A stretch of DNA of 64,000 nt from positions 62,001 through 126,000 of the forward strand of contig NZ_NPOA01000002.1 of NCBI RefSeq assembly GCF_002287375.1, read 5' to 3'. This document shows positions 8,393 through 17,451 of this stretch, in pieces. This DNA comes from Virgibacillus profundi (GTDB taxonomy: Bacteria; Bacillota; Bacilli; Bacillales; Amphibacillaceae). The number at the start of each line of letters is the position of its first letter. Position 1 is the first letter of the stretch. A model generated the notes under the pieces. The model was not told where the DNA came from. It did no database searches and saw only the letters and a list, made by a program, of their open reading frames with translations. The position numbers and the translations under genes are program-made.

Positions 8393-9739
8393 CTATTTCA
8401 ATTTCATTGTTTCTGCAATCATTTTTGGCAGATCCGTATTATCATGGAAACCTGCAAATTTATCAGATTGTGGCCCATAAACATAAAGTGGGATATCTGC
8501 ACCAGTGTGATTTGTACTTGTCCAGCCAACACTTGCACGTTCACTTATCACTGTATTTATTGCAAGAGACGCATTGTCAGCTGCTTGGATGACTTGAACT
8601 TCTTTTTCTGTCAAAGTAAGTCCAGTAGATGCTTCAACAACTTCTCCAATATTGGAGCGGTCATCATTTAACTGTGCTGCCATATGGTCTCCGGTTGCTG
8701 TCACATTTTTTAATACATCAGCATTTAATTCCATTGAGCCGTATCCACCCGTAGTCATACCACCAGTATCATGATCACCTGCAACAACTACTAATGTCTT
8801 CCCATCTTCTTTGGCAAATTCAATTGCTTCCTCTACTGCTTTTTCAAAAGCTGCTGTATCTGACATTGCCCAAGCAGCATCATTATCATGTCCTGCCCAG
8901 TCAATCTGGCTGCCTTCTACAACAAGAAAAAATCCATCTTTATCTTCTTCCAACACGTCAATTGCAGTCTTAGTCATCTCAGCAATACTTGGTTCCGCTG
9001 TGTCACCTCTGTGCAGTTCAGGAGAAAGTGCATCATCTGCGAATAGACCAAGCAATCTATCTCCATTTTCAACATCCAATTCTTCGATATCTGTTAATTC
9101 ATCACGCGTTTCTACAAATTCGAATCCTTGATCTTCGGCTTGTTTAATTAAATTTAGTTCTTCTTGATTTCCATCTTGAGAGGCCGATAGAAAGTTATTT
9201 TTTCCCCCACCAAGCATGACATCTACGTCACTCGTAACGAGTTGTCTCGCAATTTCTGTTTCATTGTTTCTGTCAACCACATGTGCAGCGAAAGAAGCAG
9301 GTGTAGCATGTGTAATGGTTGAAGTGGCTACAAGTCCTGAAGATCTGCCATCTTTTTCAGCTGCTTCAAGAATTGTTTCCAGCTCATTTCCCTCTGGATC
9401 GAGTCCGATCACACCATTATTAGTTTTATTACCAGTGGCCATTGCCGTTCCAGCAGCGGCAGAATCGGTTATGTCAGAGTTTGCTGAATGCGTTGTGTAC
9501 ATGCCTTTTAAATGTTTATCCCAAATAGCTTCTTCCCCTTTATATACACGGTAATTCGCAGCATAATCGGGACTAAATCCATCAGGAATCATATAAATGA
9601 CATTTTCCACTTTTCCATTATTTCCATTCCCTTTTCCTTTACCAGGATTGTCCGGCTTTGCAGCATCCGCCGCACCTAAACTTAATCCGGAAAATACAAG
9701 AGCTCCACTTAATGCAACCACACCTAGTTTTTTAAACAT
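8393..9739 (-). CDS. Secreted alkaline phosphatase (PhoA family)
   Basis: Extracellular or wall-associated phosphomonoesterase that releases phosphate from organic esters. Signal peptide at residues 1-27 (FKKLGVVALSGALVFSGLS, cleavage near ADA-A), then a Gly/Asn/Lys-rich linker. Catalytic features: metal-binding YMIPDGFSPD, nucleophile serine in ITDSAAAGTAMATG, metal ligands in EGSQIDWAGHDND and VVAGDHDTGGM, and a late histidine in TSTNHTGADIP. The ATG at 9739 follows AGGAG by seven bases. 448 aa. It is acidic, as expected for a halophile's secreted protein. A PhoP box was not recognised; repeat array 2 lies directly upstream. Confidence 0.94.
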   Translation of the reverse strand: MFKKLGVVALSGALVFSGLSLGAADAAKPDNPGKGKGNGNNGKVENVIYMIPDGFSPDYAANYRVYKGEEAIWDKHLKGMYTTHSANSDITDSAAAGTAMATGNKTNNGVIGLDPEGNELETILEAAEKDGRSSGLVATSTITHATPASFAAHVVDRNNETEIARQLVTSDVDVMLGGGKNNFLSASQDGNQEELNLIKQAEDQGFEFVETRDELTDIEELDVENGDRLLGLFADDALSPELHRGDTAEPSIAEMTKTAIDVLEEDKDGFFLVVEGSQIDWAGHDNDAAWAMSDTAAFEKAVEEAIEFAKEDGKTLVVVAGDHDTGGMTTGGYGSMELNADVLKNVTATGDHMAAQLNDDRSNIGEVVEASTGLTLTEKEVQVIQAADNASLAINTVISERASVGWTSTNHTGADIPLYVYGPQSDKFAGFHDNTDLPKMIAETMKLK

Positions 9740-9866
9740 CAAAACGCTCCTCTCAATTTTTACTACACTGCTAGTTTAATAGATAGATATTGAAAGGGTG
9801 TTAATTGCCAGTAAACATTCAGTAAAGAAAATACGGTCAAACTTACCATTACTTTTGACGTGGGAA

Positions 9867-10135
9867 GTTGAGAGATCCTTGTGAATAGTTGAGAGATATT
9901 TAAAAAAGTTGAGAGATAGCTTAAAAAAGTTGAGAGGTTCTGGTGAAAAGTTGAGAGATAACTTAAGAAGTTGAGAGATAACTGTAAAATACTGATTCTC
10001 TCTCAACTTTGCGACACTGTCTCTCAACTTCGGTCGCTTTTCTCTCAACTCTACGCCGCCGTCTCTCAACTCCGGCTGATTCTCTCTCAACTCTACTACG
10101 CTGTCTCTCAACTTCGGCCTACTCTCTCTCTCAAA
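9867..10135. repeat. 21-bp-phased convergent repeat array 2 (GTTGAGAGA)
   Basis: Six rightward words at 9867, 9888, 9908, 9929 (last base G), 9950 and 9970; core TAACTGTAAAATACTGATTC; then seven inverted words at 9999, 10020, 10041, 10062, 10083, 10104 and a degenerate one near 10127. Spacing is 21 bp with two 20-bp exceptions in the left arm. Left spacers are AT-rich, right spacers GC-rich (TTCGGTCGC, TCCGGCTG). It lies upstream of phoA, between divergently oriented genes, so it is not simply a terminator. Confidence 0.92.
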
Positions 10136-10239
10136 TTCCGACGACGCTCCACCTGTCCCCACATCTCAGAAAACACAACTAAAGTCGGTTATGATAGTTT
10201 GGTGCTTCTATATAATATTTTATATATAGAGAGAGGAGA

Positions 10240-10344
10240 ATGAAGTTGGAAAGTAAAAAAAATTATCGTTTCATTTACATAATCAGTCTTATTCTATTAC
10301 TTTTTATGGCAGCATTTTTAATTATGATCTGCACTTTTAATTAA
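10240..10344 (+). CDS. Small single-pass membrane protein, 34 aa
   Basis: Short ORF starting MKLESKKNYRF, followed by one hydrophobic helix of about 20 residues (IYIISLILLLFMAAFLIMI) and ending CTFN. A purine-rich AGAGAGGAGA lies directly before the ATG, closer than ideal. A good terminator follows 10 bp after the stop, which supports real expression. No family was recognised. Positive-inside charge places the N-terminus in the cytoplasm. Confidence 0.55.
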   Translation: MKLESKKNYRFIYIISLILLLFMAAFLIMICTFN

Positions 10345-10354
10345 TAACTGTCAG

Positions 10355-10388
10355 CAGAAGTTTGAAACTTCTGGTGGCGTTTTTTTTT
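10355..10388 (+). terminator. Terminator after the small membrane protein
   Basis: CAGAAGTTT / AAACTTCTG inverted repeat, then GGTGGCG and nine Ts. Confidence 0.7.
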
Positions 10389-10877
10389 AGTTGATTCTAA
10401 ATGATCAGCCCCTGCTGCCTAAGGAAAGCATGAACTCATCAGAAACTTAAATATGTCTTGCGACTATAGGTAATGTGATGTATACTAATATTTATATAAT
10501 TCCAAATTCCCATTTTAATACATAAATGTAAGCGATTACATAAAACCGGAGTACTACCAACCTTCCATAAACCTGAAAGGGGTGGACGGGCTTTCACTAA
10601 CCACACAAACACTTCTGCTATATTACTTCGTTGTACCAATTTAGATTAAACCAATCATTACGGAAAAATTGAAGGATTTAAGCAAGGTATTCTTAATTAT
10701 CCCGAAAGATTCTGCTTTGCTTATCAATTAAATAAAACACTTTCATCCCATAATTTTTTTATGAAGTGAGAGGTTTTTGTAAATGAAAAAATGTTGAAAA
10801 GGAGGCTGTCCGAATATTATTATCGAATCCGCTTATTAAAAATAAGTGGAAAATAATAAAATAGGGGAGGAAAACAA
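10389..10877 (+). promoter_or_regulatory. Leader region of the YfcC operon, with a perfect cre at 10527-10540
   Basis: This gap of about 490 bp holds TGTAAGCGATTACA (10527-10540), a full match to the CcpA consensus TGWAANCGNTNWCA, so carbon catabolite repression of the operon is likely. Near 10783 there is a possible mini-ORF MKKC, and just after it an unused AAGGAGG. No other structure was recognised. Confidence 0.65.
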
Positions 10878-12284
10878 ATGATTCCAGAAAGCAATTCAAC
10901 AATCGAATCAGAAAGCAGGTTTAAGGTACCGCATGTTTATGTTATTATCTTCAGTTTAATTGTCATTGCTACCATTGCTACATACCTTGTTCCTGCAGGG
11001 GAATACGAGCGCATTATAGACGGTGATGGGAGAGAAGTCGTTGTTGAAGGTACATTTACACAGATTGAATCAAGTCCAGTTGGTTTTTTAGGTATTTTTC
11101 AATCCCTTCACCAGGGAATGGTTGATGGTGCAAGTATTATCTTCTTTATTTTTATCATCGGCGGTGCTTTCGGGGTTTTCCGGGCCACAGGGGCCTTGGA
11201 TGGTGCCATTAACAGTATCTCTACTAAAATGAATGGGAAGGAAATATATCTGATTCCCGTATTAATGATATTTTTTGCTTTAGGTGGAGCCGTATTCGGA
11301 TTGGCTGAAGAAACGATTCCATACATCATGATTATCACGCCACTCGCGCTAATGCTTGGGTATGATTCCATTACTGGTGCGGCGATTGTATTAGGTGGTG
11401 CATCCGCCGGTTTTTCTGCAGCATTTATGAACCCTTTTACCGTTGGTGTAGCACAGGGAATTGCTGAGCTGCCTATATACTCCGGTTTTGTGCCCCGGGT
11501 TGTTTTCTGGTTAATATTTGTCAGTGTAAGTATTACGTACGTCATGTTGTATGCGAGAAAGATTAAAAAAGATCCGACAAAGAGTATTATGTACGAAGAA
11601 GATCAAAAAAGAAATGATAACTTTAATCAGGATGGGCAAAAGATAACTGCGCGTCAAGGTATAATATTAGGAATTCTAATATTGACCGTTGTTGTTTTGG
11701 CGTTTGGGGTAATGGAATATGGATGGTATATTACAGAAATTGCCGGATTATTTTTTCTCATGGGTATCATTATGGGGATAGTTGCAAAAATGCATGTAAA
11801 TGAAATAGCCGAAGCATTTGTTAAAGGCTGTGAGGTACTGGTGCTTGGGGCCTTGGTTGTTGGATTCGCTTATGCTATTTTGGTTGTGCTGCAAGACGGG
11901 AAAATCATGGACACCATATTGCATGGATTAGCTAGTGCTGTTAGCTCATTACCAGCTGGGTTAACTGCAGTGGGAATGTATATTTCCCAGGCGATTTTAA
12001 ACTTTATCGTCCCATCTGGAAGCGGACAGGCAGCACTAACTATGCCGATTATGGCTCCACTATCAGACTTAGTAGGGGTAAGCAGACAAACAGCGGTATT
12101 GGCTTTCCAGTTTGGTGACGGTATCTCCAATATTTTTACGCCAACATCCGGCTACTTTATGGCTGGACTGGCTGCGGCAGGGATAACCTGGACAAAGTGG
12201 GTACGCTGGGTATGGCCATTAATTTTAATTCAGTACGTACTGGGGGCAATTTTTATAACAATTGCACATTTATTTATTTTTTAA
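10878..12284 (+). CDS. YfcC-family (DcuC-like) transporter
   Basis: Multi-pass membrane carrier of the YfcC/ArcD-DcuC superfamily; members carry dicarboxylates, amino acids or peptides. About 12 hydrophobic segments. The first helix follows a short polar N-terminus and leads into the family motif YLVPAGEYER. Other motifs: GGAFGVFRATGALDGAI, GLAEETIPYIMIITPL, NFIVPSGSGQAALTMPIMAPL and QFGDGISNIFTPTSGYFMAGL. 468 aa, ribosome site GGGGAGG. It heads an operon with an M20 amidohydrolase and an epimerase, so the substrate may be an N-acyl amino acid, peptide or similar. That is inference. Confidence 0.88.
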   Translation: MIPESNSTIESESRFKVPHVYVIIFSLIVIATIATYLVPAGEYERIIDGDGREVVVEGTFTQIESSPVGFLGIFQSLHQGMVDGASIIFFIFIIGGAFGVFRATGALDGAINSISTKMNGKEIYLIPVLMIFFALGGAVFGLAEETIPYIMIITPLALMLGYDSITGAAIVLGGASAGFSAAFMNPFTVGVAQGIAELPIYSGFVPRVVFWLIFVSVSITYVMLYARKIKKDPTKSIMYEEDQKRNDNFNQDGQKITARQGIILGILILTVVVLAFGVMEYGWYITEIAGLFFLMGIIMGIVAKMHVNEIAEAFVKGCEVLVLGALVVGFAYAILVVLQDGKIMDTILHGLASAVSSLPAGLTAVGMYISQAILNFIVPSGSGQAALTMPIMAPLSDLVGVSRQTAVLAFQFGDGISNIFTPTSGYFMAGLAAAGITWTKWVRWVWPLILIQYVLGAIFITIAHLFIF

Positions 12285-12315
12285 GCGGCACTGAGTTGTG
12301 AAGGGTGGAGACTTT

Positions 12316-13467
12316 TTGAGTGAAAAAACAATGCATCAATTGGTGGAACAGGCAATAAATGATAGAAGATATTTACATCAGCATCCTGAATTGTCTGGGA
12401 AAGAATTCGAAACGTCGAAATTTATCCAGAAGCGGCTGGATGACTTGGGGATAGAAACGTTGAATTATGAGCCCCCAAGTGTCATTGGATTCTTAAAAGG
12501 CACAAAAGGGGATAAAACGATAGCATTAAGAGCTGATATTGATGCACTTCCAATAACGGAAGAGGGGGATAAAAGTTATATTTCGCAAATTTCTGGTGTA
12601 GCACATGCATGTGGACATGATGGTCACACGGCAATTTTACTTGCTGTTGCAAAATGGATGTCAGAAAACCAAAACGAAATGGAACCCAATGTTATGTTTA
12701 TTTTTCAAACATCAGAAGAAGTAATTCCAAGTGGTGCTGAACACTTAGTTAAACTTGGTGTTATAGACCAGGTAGACGCGGTGTTCGGGCTTCATCTATG
12801 GCAGGGGATGGAAAAAGGTAAAATTGGTTTGGCACATGGCCCGATGATGGCATCAACTGATGACTTTGAGATTATTATTGAAGGTGCGGGTGGACATGGG
12901 TCTATGCCGCATGAAACCGTTGATCCCATTTATGTTGCATCACATATTGTCCAAGGACTGCAATCCATTGTCAGCCGTAAAACGGATCCGATGCAGGCCA
13001 AAGTAATTACGGTTAGTCAAATTGAATCCGGATCGGGCTATAATATTATTCCAAGCTCAGCAAAACTGCAGGGGACGGTAAGAGCATTTAATTTAGAGAC
13101 AACGGAATTGATACGTTCTAAAATGCAGCAGATTGTAGAAGGAATCTGCGGAAGCTTTGATGCAATAGGAAAGCTTAATTATATGAAAGGCACTCCTCCA
13201 TTGATCAATGATTCTGAGCAAAGTCATTTTGTGGAAAATGTTATTCGGACTTCATTTGGTGACGATGTTTTCGAACTTGTTGATCCTGTAATGAGCGGTG
13301 AAGACTTTTCAAATTATTTACTAAAAAAACCGGGTGCCTTTATTTTTGTTGGTATGAATGGAGAAAAAAGTTCCTACCCACATCATCATCCACGATTTGA
13401 TATTGATGAGGATGTTTTTGCATCATCCATTGAGTTGTTTATAAACGTTATAAGGAATTTTAATTAA
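12316..13467 (+). CDS. M20-family amidohydrolase (N-acyl-L-amino acid amidohydrolase / hippuricase-like)
   Basis: Metal-dependent cytoplasmic hydrolase that removes an acyl group from an amino acid or cleaves a small peptide. Metal-site motifs: HACGHDGHTA, TSEE (QTSEEVIPSGA), then LHLW and the late MSGEDFSNYL. The dimerisation domain carries GAGGHGSMPHETVDPI. TTG at 12316 is taken as the start because GGGTGGAG lies five bases upstream; a GTG at 12298 has none. 383 aa. It lies 31 bp after the transporter gene, in one operon. Confidence 0.87.
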   Translation: MSEKTMHQLVEQAINDRRYLHQHPELSGKEFETSKFIQKRLDDLGIETLNYEPPSVIGFLKGTKGDKTIALRADIDALPITEEGDKSYISQISGVAHACGHDGHTAILLAVAKWMSENQNEMEPNVMFIFQTSEEVIPSGAEHLVKLGVIDQVDAVFGLHLWQGMEKGKIGLAHGPMMASTDDFEIIIEGAGGHGSMPHETVDPIYVASHIVQGLQSIVSRKTDPMQAKVITVSQIESGSGYNIIPSSAKLQGTVRAFNLETTELIRSKMQQIVEGICGSFDAIGKLNYMKGTPPLINDSEQSHFVENVIRTSFGDDVFELVDPVMSGEDFSNYLLKKPGAFIFVGMNGEKSSYPHHHPRFDIDEDVFASSIELFINVIRNFN

Positions 13468-13600
13468 TATAAAATACTTTCAAAGCAGAAAAATTGGTTG
13501 ATGCGGAATTAGGCAAGGTGATGTAGACCTTGTACGAAATATTGTTATAAAGAAGAGGGAAAAATTCTTGCTTCTCTCTTCCATAGTGGGAGGTTTTTCT

Positions 13601-14704
13601 ATGAATATTAAAAGAGTGGAAGTCTTTGGAATACGGCTAGCTTTAAAAAAGCCGTTTATCGTTTCGTATGACCGCTATGATGATATGCCTACAATCATAA
13701 CGAGACTGGAAACAGAAAATGGTACGGTTGGCTGGGGAGAGGCAGTGCCAGATCAGCATGTTACTGGTGAGACGTGGGAAAGTACATTTCAAATTATCAA
13801 ACATGAGTTGGCTCCCCTAGTGATTAATGAAAATCCATTCAATATTAATCTTATTCATAAGAAAATGAATGATAAAATAAAAGATGTACCGTCAGCAAAG
13901 GCTGCAATTGATATTGCGTTCTACGACCTTATGGGGAAATTGTCAAATCAGCCTGTATATCGGCTAATCGGTGGACGAGCTCATAAGAAATTAGATATTC
14001 CGCAGGTTATTAGTATCTTGCCACCTGAAGAAATGGCATTACAAGCTAAACAAATTGTTGAGGAAGGGTTCAACAATATTAAAATTAAAGTTGGCACAGA
14101 TCCCAGGACAGACATCGGACGAATTCGTGCAGTACGAGATGCTATTCCTAATAGTATGAAGCTCCGGGTGGATGCCAATCAGGGTTGGAACACAAGTGGT
14201 GCTATTCATGTAATTGAAAATACGAAGGACTGTAATGTGGAATGGTATGAGCAGCCTATAAAAGCTGGAAATCACGAGTCCATGGCAGAAATCAGAATGG
14301 CAACACATGTAAATATTATGGCGGATGAAAGTATTCACTCTGCACAAGATTTGTTAAGTCTCATTCAGCTTAGAGGAGCGGATTTGGTAAACATTAAGCT
14401 GATGAAAGCTGGTGGAATCTATCCAGCTATTGCGCTCGCAAATTTAGCTGAAACTGCCGGAATGCAGTGCCAGGTTGGTTCCATGGTTGAATCCGCCATA
14501 GCTACAATGGCAGGTGCCCATTTATCATTGTCGCAATCCATTATTAAGTCAAATGAGATGGTTGGTCCATTAATGTTTAAAGAAGATTTAGCAGAAACTC
14601 ATTACCATAATGGATTAATTGAGGTCAGTGATTCTCCTGGTCTGGGAGTGAACGTGAATGAGGATTTAGTGAGAGAAAAAGCTGTACTTTATTGTTCTGT
14701 TTGA
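13601..14704 (+). CDS. Enolase-superfamily enzyme, dipeptide epimerase-like
   Basis: Mg-dependent member of the muconate-lactonising subgroup. Start at ATG 13601 after GGGAGG. N-terminal capping domain, then a barrel with KIKVG (catalytic Lys pair), LRVDANQGW, EQP and ADES metal ligands, and NIKLMKAGG with the second catalytic lysine. The order closely resembles B. subtilis YkfB (L-Ala-D/L-Glu epimerase), but the C-terminal Asp-x-Asp that in YkfB binds the dipeptide amino group is replaced by a stretch reading NEMVGPLMF, so the substrate may differ. 367 aa. Its neighbours (carrier and amidohydrolase) fit amino acid or peptide salvage. Confidence 0.82.
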   Translation: MNIKRVEVFGIRLALKKPFIVSYDRYDDMPTIITRLETENGTVGWGEAVPDQHVTGETWESTFQIIKHELAPLVINENPFNINLIHKKMNDKIKDVPSAKAAIDIAFYDLMGKLSNQPVYRLIGGRAHKKLDIPQVISILPPEEMALQAKQIVEEGFNNIKIKVGTDPRTDIGRIRAVRDAIPNSMKLRVDANQGWNTSGAIHVIENTKDCNVEWYEQPIKAGNHESMAEIRMATHVNIMADESIHSAQDLLSLIQLRGADLVNIKLMKAGGIYPAIALANLAETAGMQCQVGSMVESAIATMAGAHLSLSQSIIKSNEMVGPLMFKEDLAETHYHNGLIEVSDSPGLGVNVNEDLVREKAVLYCSV

Positions 14705-14905
14705 TTGGATATATTTGGTTAGCTATTAGGTGTGAAAAATCATAAATTATGCCTTTTAAATCAAGGAGATTCCACTGCAATCATGGATGCCTTCCACTTT
14801 GATTTTTCATTCTTCTTGAAATTCTGGTTTTTTGAAAGCTAGGATTAGGATATTTGTAGAACCCTCTCTAACTGAAGTTTCACTTTAAATCAAAACACCC
14901 AAGAA

Positions 14906-14936
14906 TAAGCGCCCGGACTACTAATCCAGGCGCTTA
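14906..14936 (-). terminator. Terminator of the glycogen operon
   Basis: TAAGCGCC / GGCGCTTA stem with an inner GGA/TCC extension, 17 bp after the glgP stop. The following T-rich stretch on the minus strand is modest. Confidence 0.6.
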
Positions 14937-14952
14937 TAAACTTATCTCCATC

Positions 14953-17388
14953 TCAACCCCAAACCTGCTTCACCTTCCAAATATCTGTCGCATATTCGCG
15001 GATTGTTCGGTCACTGGAAAATTTCCCGGAATGGGCAATGTTTGTTACGCTCATATTAAGCCATGTTAATCGATCACGGTAGGTTCGTTCGACAATTTCA
15101 TGTGTTTCAATATAAGGTTCGAAGTCCTTTAACACAAAATAGGGATCGTTATGGTAAAGGATATTGTAATAAATATCTTTAAACTCAATATCATGTGAGC
15201 CGAATTCACCTTGATTTAATTGATCCAAAATCCTTTTCACCCGATCATCCGTGTTATAAATGGCTGTTGCATCAAAACCTCCATGCTGATAATAATCCAT
15301 TACTTCGTCTGCTGTCAGGCCAAATATAAACATATTCTGATTACCTACTAGATCATTTATTTCAATATTGGCACCATCCAATGTACCAACTGTCAACGCA
15401 CCGTTCATCATCAATTTCATATTTCCTGTCCCCGACGCTTCCTTGCTGGCGGTCGAAATTTGTTCACTGATATCTGCTGCGGGAATAATTTTTTCGGCAA
15501 GACTGACATTGTAGTTCTCTAAAAAGATAACCTTCAGTTTGCCACGAATATCCGGATCGTAATTTACAATGGATGCCACGGTATTGATCAGTTTAATGAC
15601 TTCCTTTGCCAAATGATAGCTTGGCGCTGCCTTTGCTCCAAAAATAAATGTCCGTGGTGTGATATCCTGATTCGGATTTACCTTTAACTCATTGTACAGA
15701 TAAATGATATGAAAAATGTTGAGCAGCTGCCGTTTGTATTCATGAAGCCGTTTAATCTGCACATCAAAAATCGATTGATCATCGACTAGAATTCCCGTCC
15801 GTTCATAGATATGATTTGCCAGGATCTTTTTATTTTCATGTTTTACCTGATCAAATTTTTCCAAAAGGGAACTGTCTTTTGAATACTTCAATAAACTGAT
15901 CAACTGTTTTGGGCGCTTGATCCACTGCGGACCGATTACATCTGTAATGAGTGATGCCAAGTTGGGATTTGCCTGCAGCAGCCAGCGCCGGTGCGTAATT
16001 CCGTTTGTTTTATTATTAAAACGGTCAGGGAAAAGATTGTAGAAATGCTTCATTTCCTGTTTCTTTAATATTTCAGTATGGATGCGGGCGACGCCATTTA
16101 CACTAAAACTGCCGACGATTGCCAGCCGCGCCATATGGACTTGGTCATCAGCAATAATCGCTAGGCTTGGAATAGTATCTCTAAGAGCTTCATGGTCATA
16201 CCAAATACCTTTGCAAAAGCGTTCATTAATCTCGTCAATAATCATATAAATACGTGGCAGCAGGTGCTCGAGCATCCCTTTCGGCCATGTTTCAAGTGCT
16301 TCACTAAGTGTCGTGTGATTCGTGTAGGCGATGACTTTCGTTGTCACTTCCCAGGCAGCATTCCAGCTGAAATTCTCTTCATCCATTAATATCCGCATTA
16401 ATTCCGGGATTGCCAGGCTTGGATGGGTATCGTTTATTTGAATGACTACTTTTTCAGGTAATCTTCGTAATGATGTGTGATTGTTTTTCTTAAAATTTTT
16501 AATGATATGTTGAATGCTGGATGAGACAAGGAAATATTGCTGTTTTAGGCGCAGTTCCTTTCCTTCATGGTTTGAATCATCTGGATACAAAAATCCGGAA
16601 ATCTGTTCAATGGAATGCTTGTGGTCAAGATCATGATAAAATTCATTGTTCTCGGTTGCCAGGGTTTCCTGTTCATCATACACCGCTTCAGCACTCCAAA
16701 GACGCAGGGTATTAATCACTTTATTCTCATAGCCGATAATGGGGATATCATAAGGAATCGCCATCACTTTATCGGTATTTTCATAGTTGAATTCGAGGGT
16801 TCCATCGTTCTTTTTAAACATATGTACATCTCCGTGAAAATGAATGCAAACAGCTTCATCTTCCTTCTTTGTTTCCCATGGATAATCATTCTTCAGCCAA
16901 TAATCAGGCAGTTCCACCTGGTTGCCGTTGATAATCCGCTGTTCAAATAATCCATAGCGATATCTAATCCCATACCCATGTCCTGCGTAGTTTAGGGATG
17001 CCAAGGAATCCAGGAAGCATGCAGCTAACCGGCCCAGGCCGCCATTCCCCAGAGCTGCATCATGTTCCTTGGCGTATATATTTTCCGGATCTAAACCAAG
17101 CTCCTTCAGTGCCTGATTGGAAACGTCCAGCATGCCACAATTAAGCAGGTTGCTTTGTAGCAGGTTTCCAACGAGAAATTCCATCGATAAATAGAAAATC
17201 TGTTTATTATTCTTTTCTTCGTATTTTTTTTGGGTGTCATACCACTGGGGCATAATTTCTTCATTAACAATGGCGGCAATTACATAATAAATGTCTTTAT
17301 CGGATGCATCGCCTATTTCGATTCCTCTATCTGTTTTTAGCTTATTGGTAATCTTTTCTTTGAAAGCTTCTGCAGTTAATTCGAGCAA
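14953..17388 (-). CDS. glgP: Glycogen phosphorylase
   Basis: Phosphorolytic release of glucose 1-phosphate from glycogen in the cytoplasm. 811 aa, full GT35 length. The pyridoxal phosphate site EASGTGNMKLMMNG (Lys near residue 660) is intact, as are GNGGLGRLAACFLDSLA, GYGIRYRYG, NDTHPSLAIPELMR and DVQIKRLHEYKRQLLN. Last gene of the operon glgB-glgC-glgD-glgA-glgP. It is separated from glgA by 542 bp holding a GC-rich repeat element, so it may be expressed less than, or apart from, the biosynthetic genes. Confidence 0.97.
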   Translation of the reverse strand: MLELTAEAFKEKITNKLKTDRGIEIGDASDKDIYYVIAAIVNEEIMPQWYDTQKKYEEKNNKQIFYLSMEFLVGNLLQSNLLNCGMLDVSNQALKELGLDPENIYAKEHDAALGNGGLGRLAACFLDSLASLNYAGHGYGIRYRYGLFEQRIINGNQVELPDYWLKNDYPWETKKEDEAVCIHFHGDVHMFKKNDGTLEFNYENTDKVMAIPYDIPIIGYENKVINTLRLWSAEAVYDEQETLATENNEFYHDLDHKHSIEQISGFLYPDDSNHEGKELRLKQQYFLVSSSIQHIIKNFKKNNHTSLRRLPEKVVIQINDTHPSLAIPELMRILMDEENFSWNAAWEVTTKVIAYTNHTTLSEALETWPKGMLEHLLPRIYMIIDEINERFCKGIWYDHEALRDTIPSLAIIADDQVHMARLAIVGSFSVNGVARIHTEILKKQEMKHFYNLFPDRFNNKTNGITHRRWLLQANPNLASLITDVIGPQWIKRPKQLISLLKYSKDSSLLEKFDQVKHENKKILANHIYERTGILVDDQSIFDVQIKRLHEYKRQLLNIFHIIYLYNELKVNPNQDITPRTFIFGAKAAPSYHLAKEVIKLINTVASIVNYDPDIRGKLKVIFLENYNVSLAEKIIPAADISEQISTASKEASGTGNMKLMMNGALTVGTLDGANIEINDLVGNQNMFIFGLTADEVMDYYQHGGFDATAIYNTDDRVKRILDQLNQGEFGSHDIEFKDIYYNILYHNDPYFVLKDFEPYIETHEIVERTYRDRLTWLNMSVTNIAHSGKFSSDRTIREYATDIWKVKQVWG

Positions 17389-17451
17389 GGGAAATCCCCC
17401 CTAACGATATATTGGTGTTAATTGTTTTATTAAGGCTCTTTTTCTTAAGTT

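Noticed and set aside
8811-9131. 106-codon plus-strand ORF opposite phoA
   Set aside because: Serine-rich antisense frame of the alkaline phosphatase; a shadow of real coding sequence.
9867-10135. CRISPR array
   Set aside because: The repeated word is only 9 bp with 12-bp related spacers, the second half is inverted, and no cas genes are present. The same applies to the other four arrays and to 51040-51134.
9776-10162. 128-codon minus-strand ORF over array 2
   Set aside because: Same cause as above: repeat-derived heptads without start signals.
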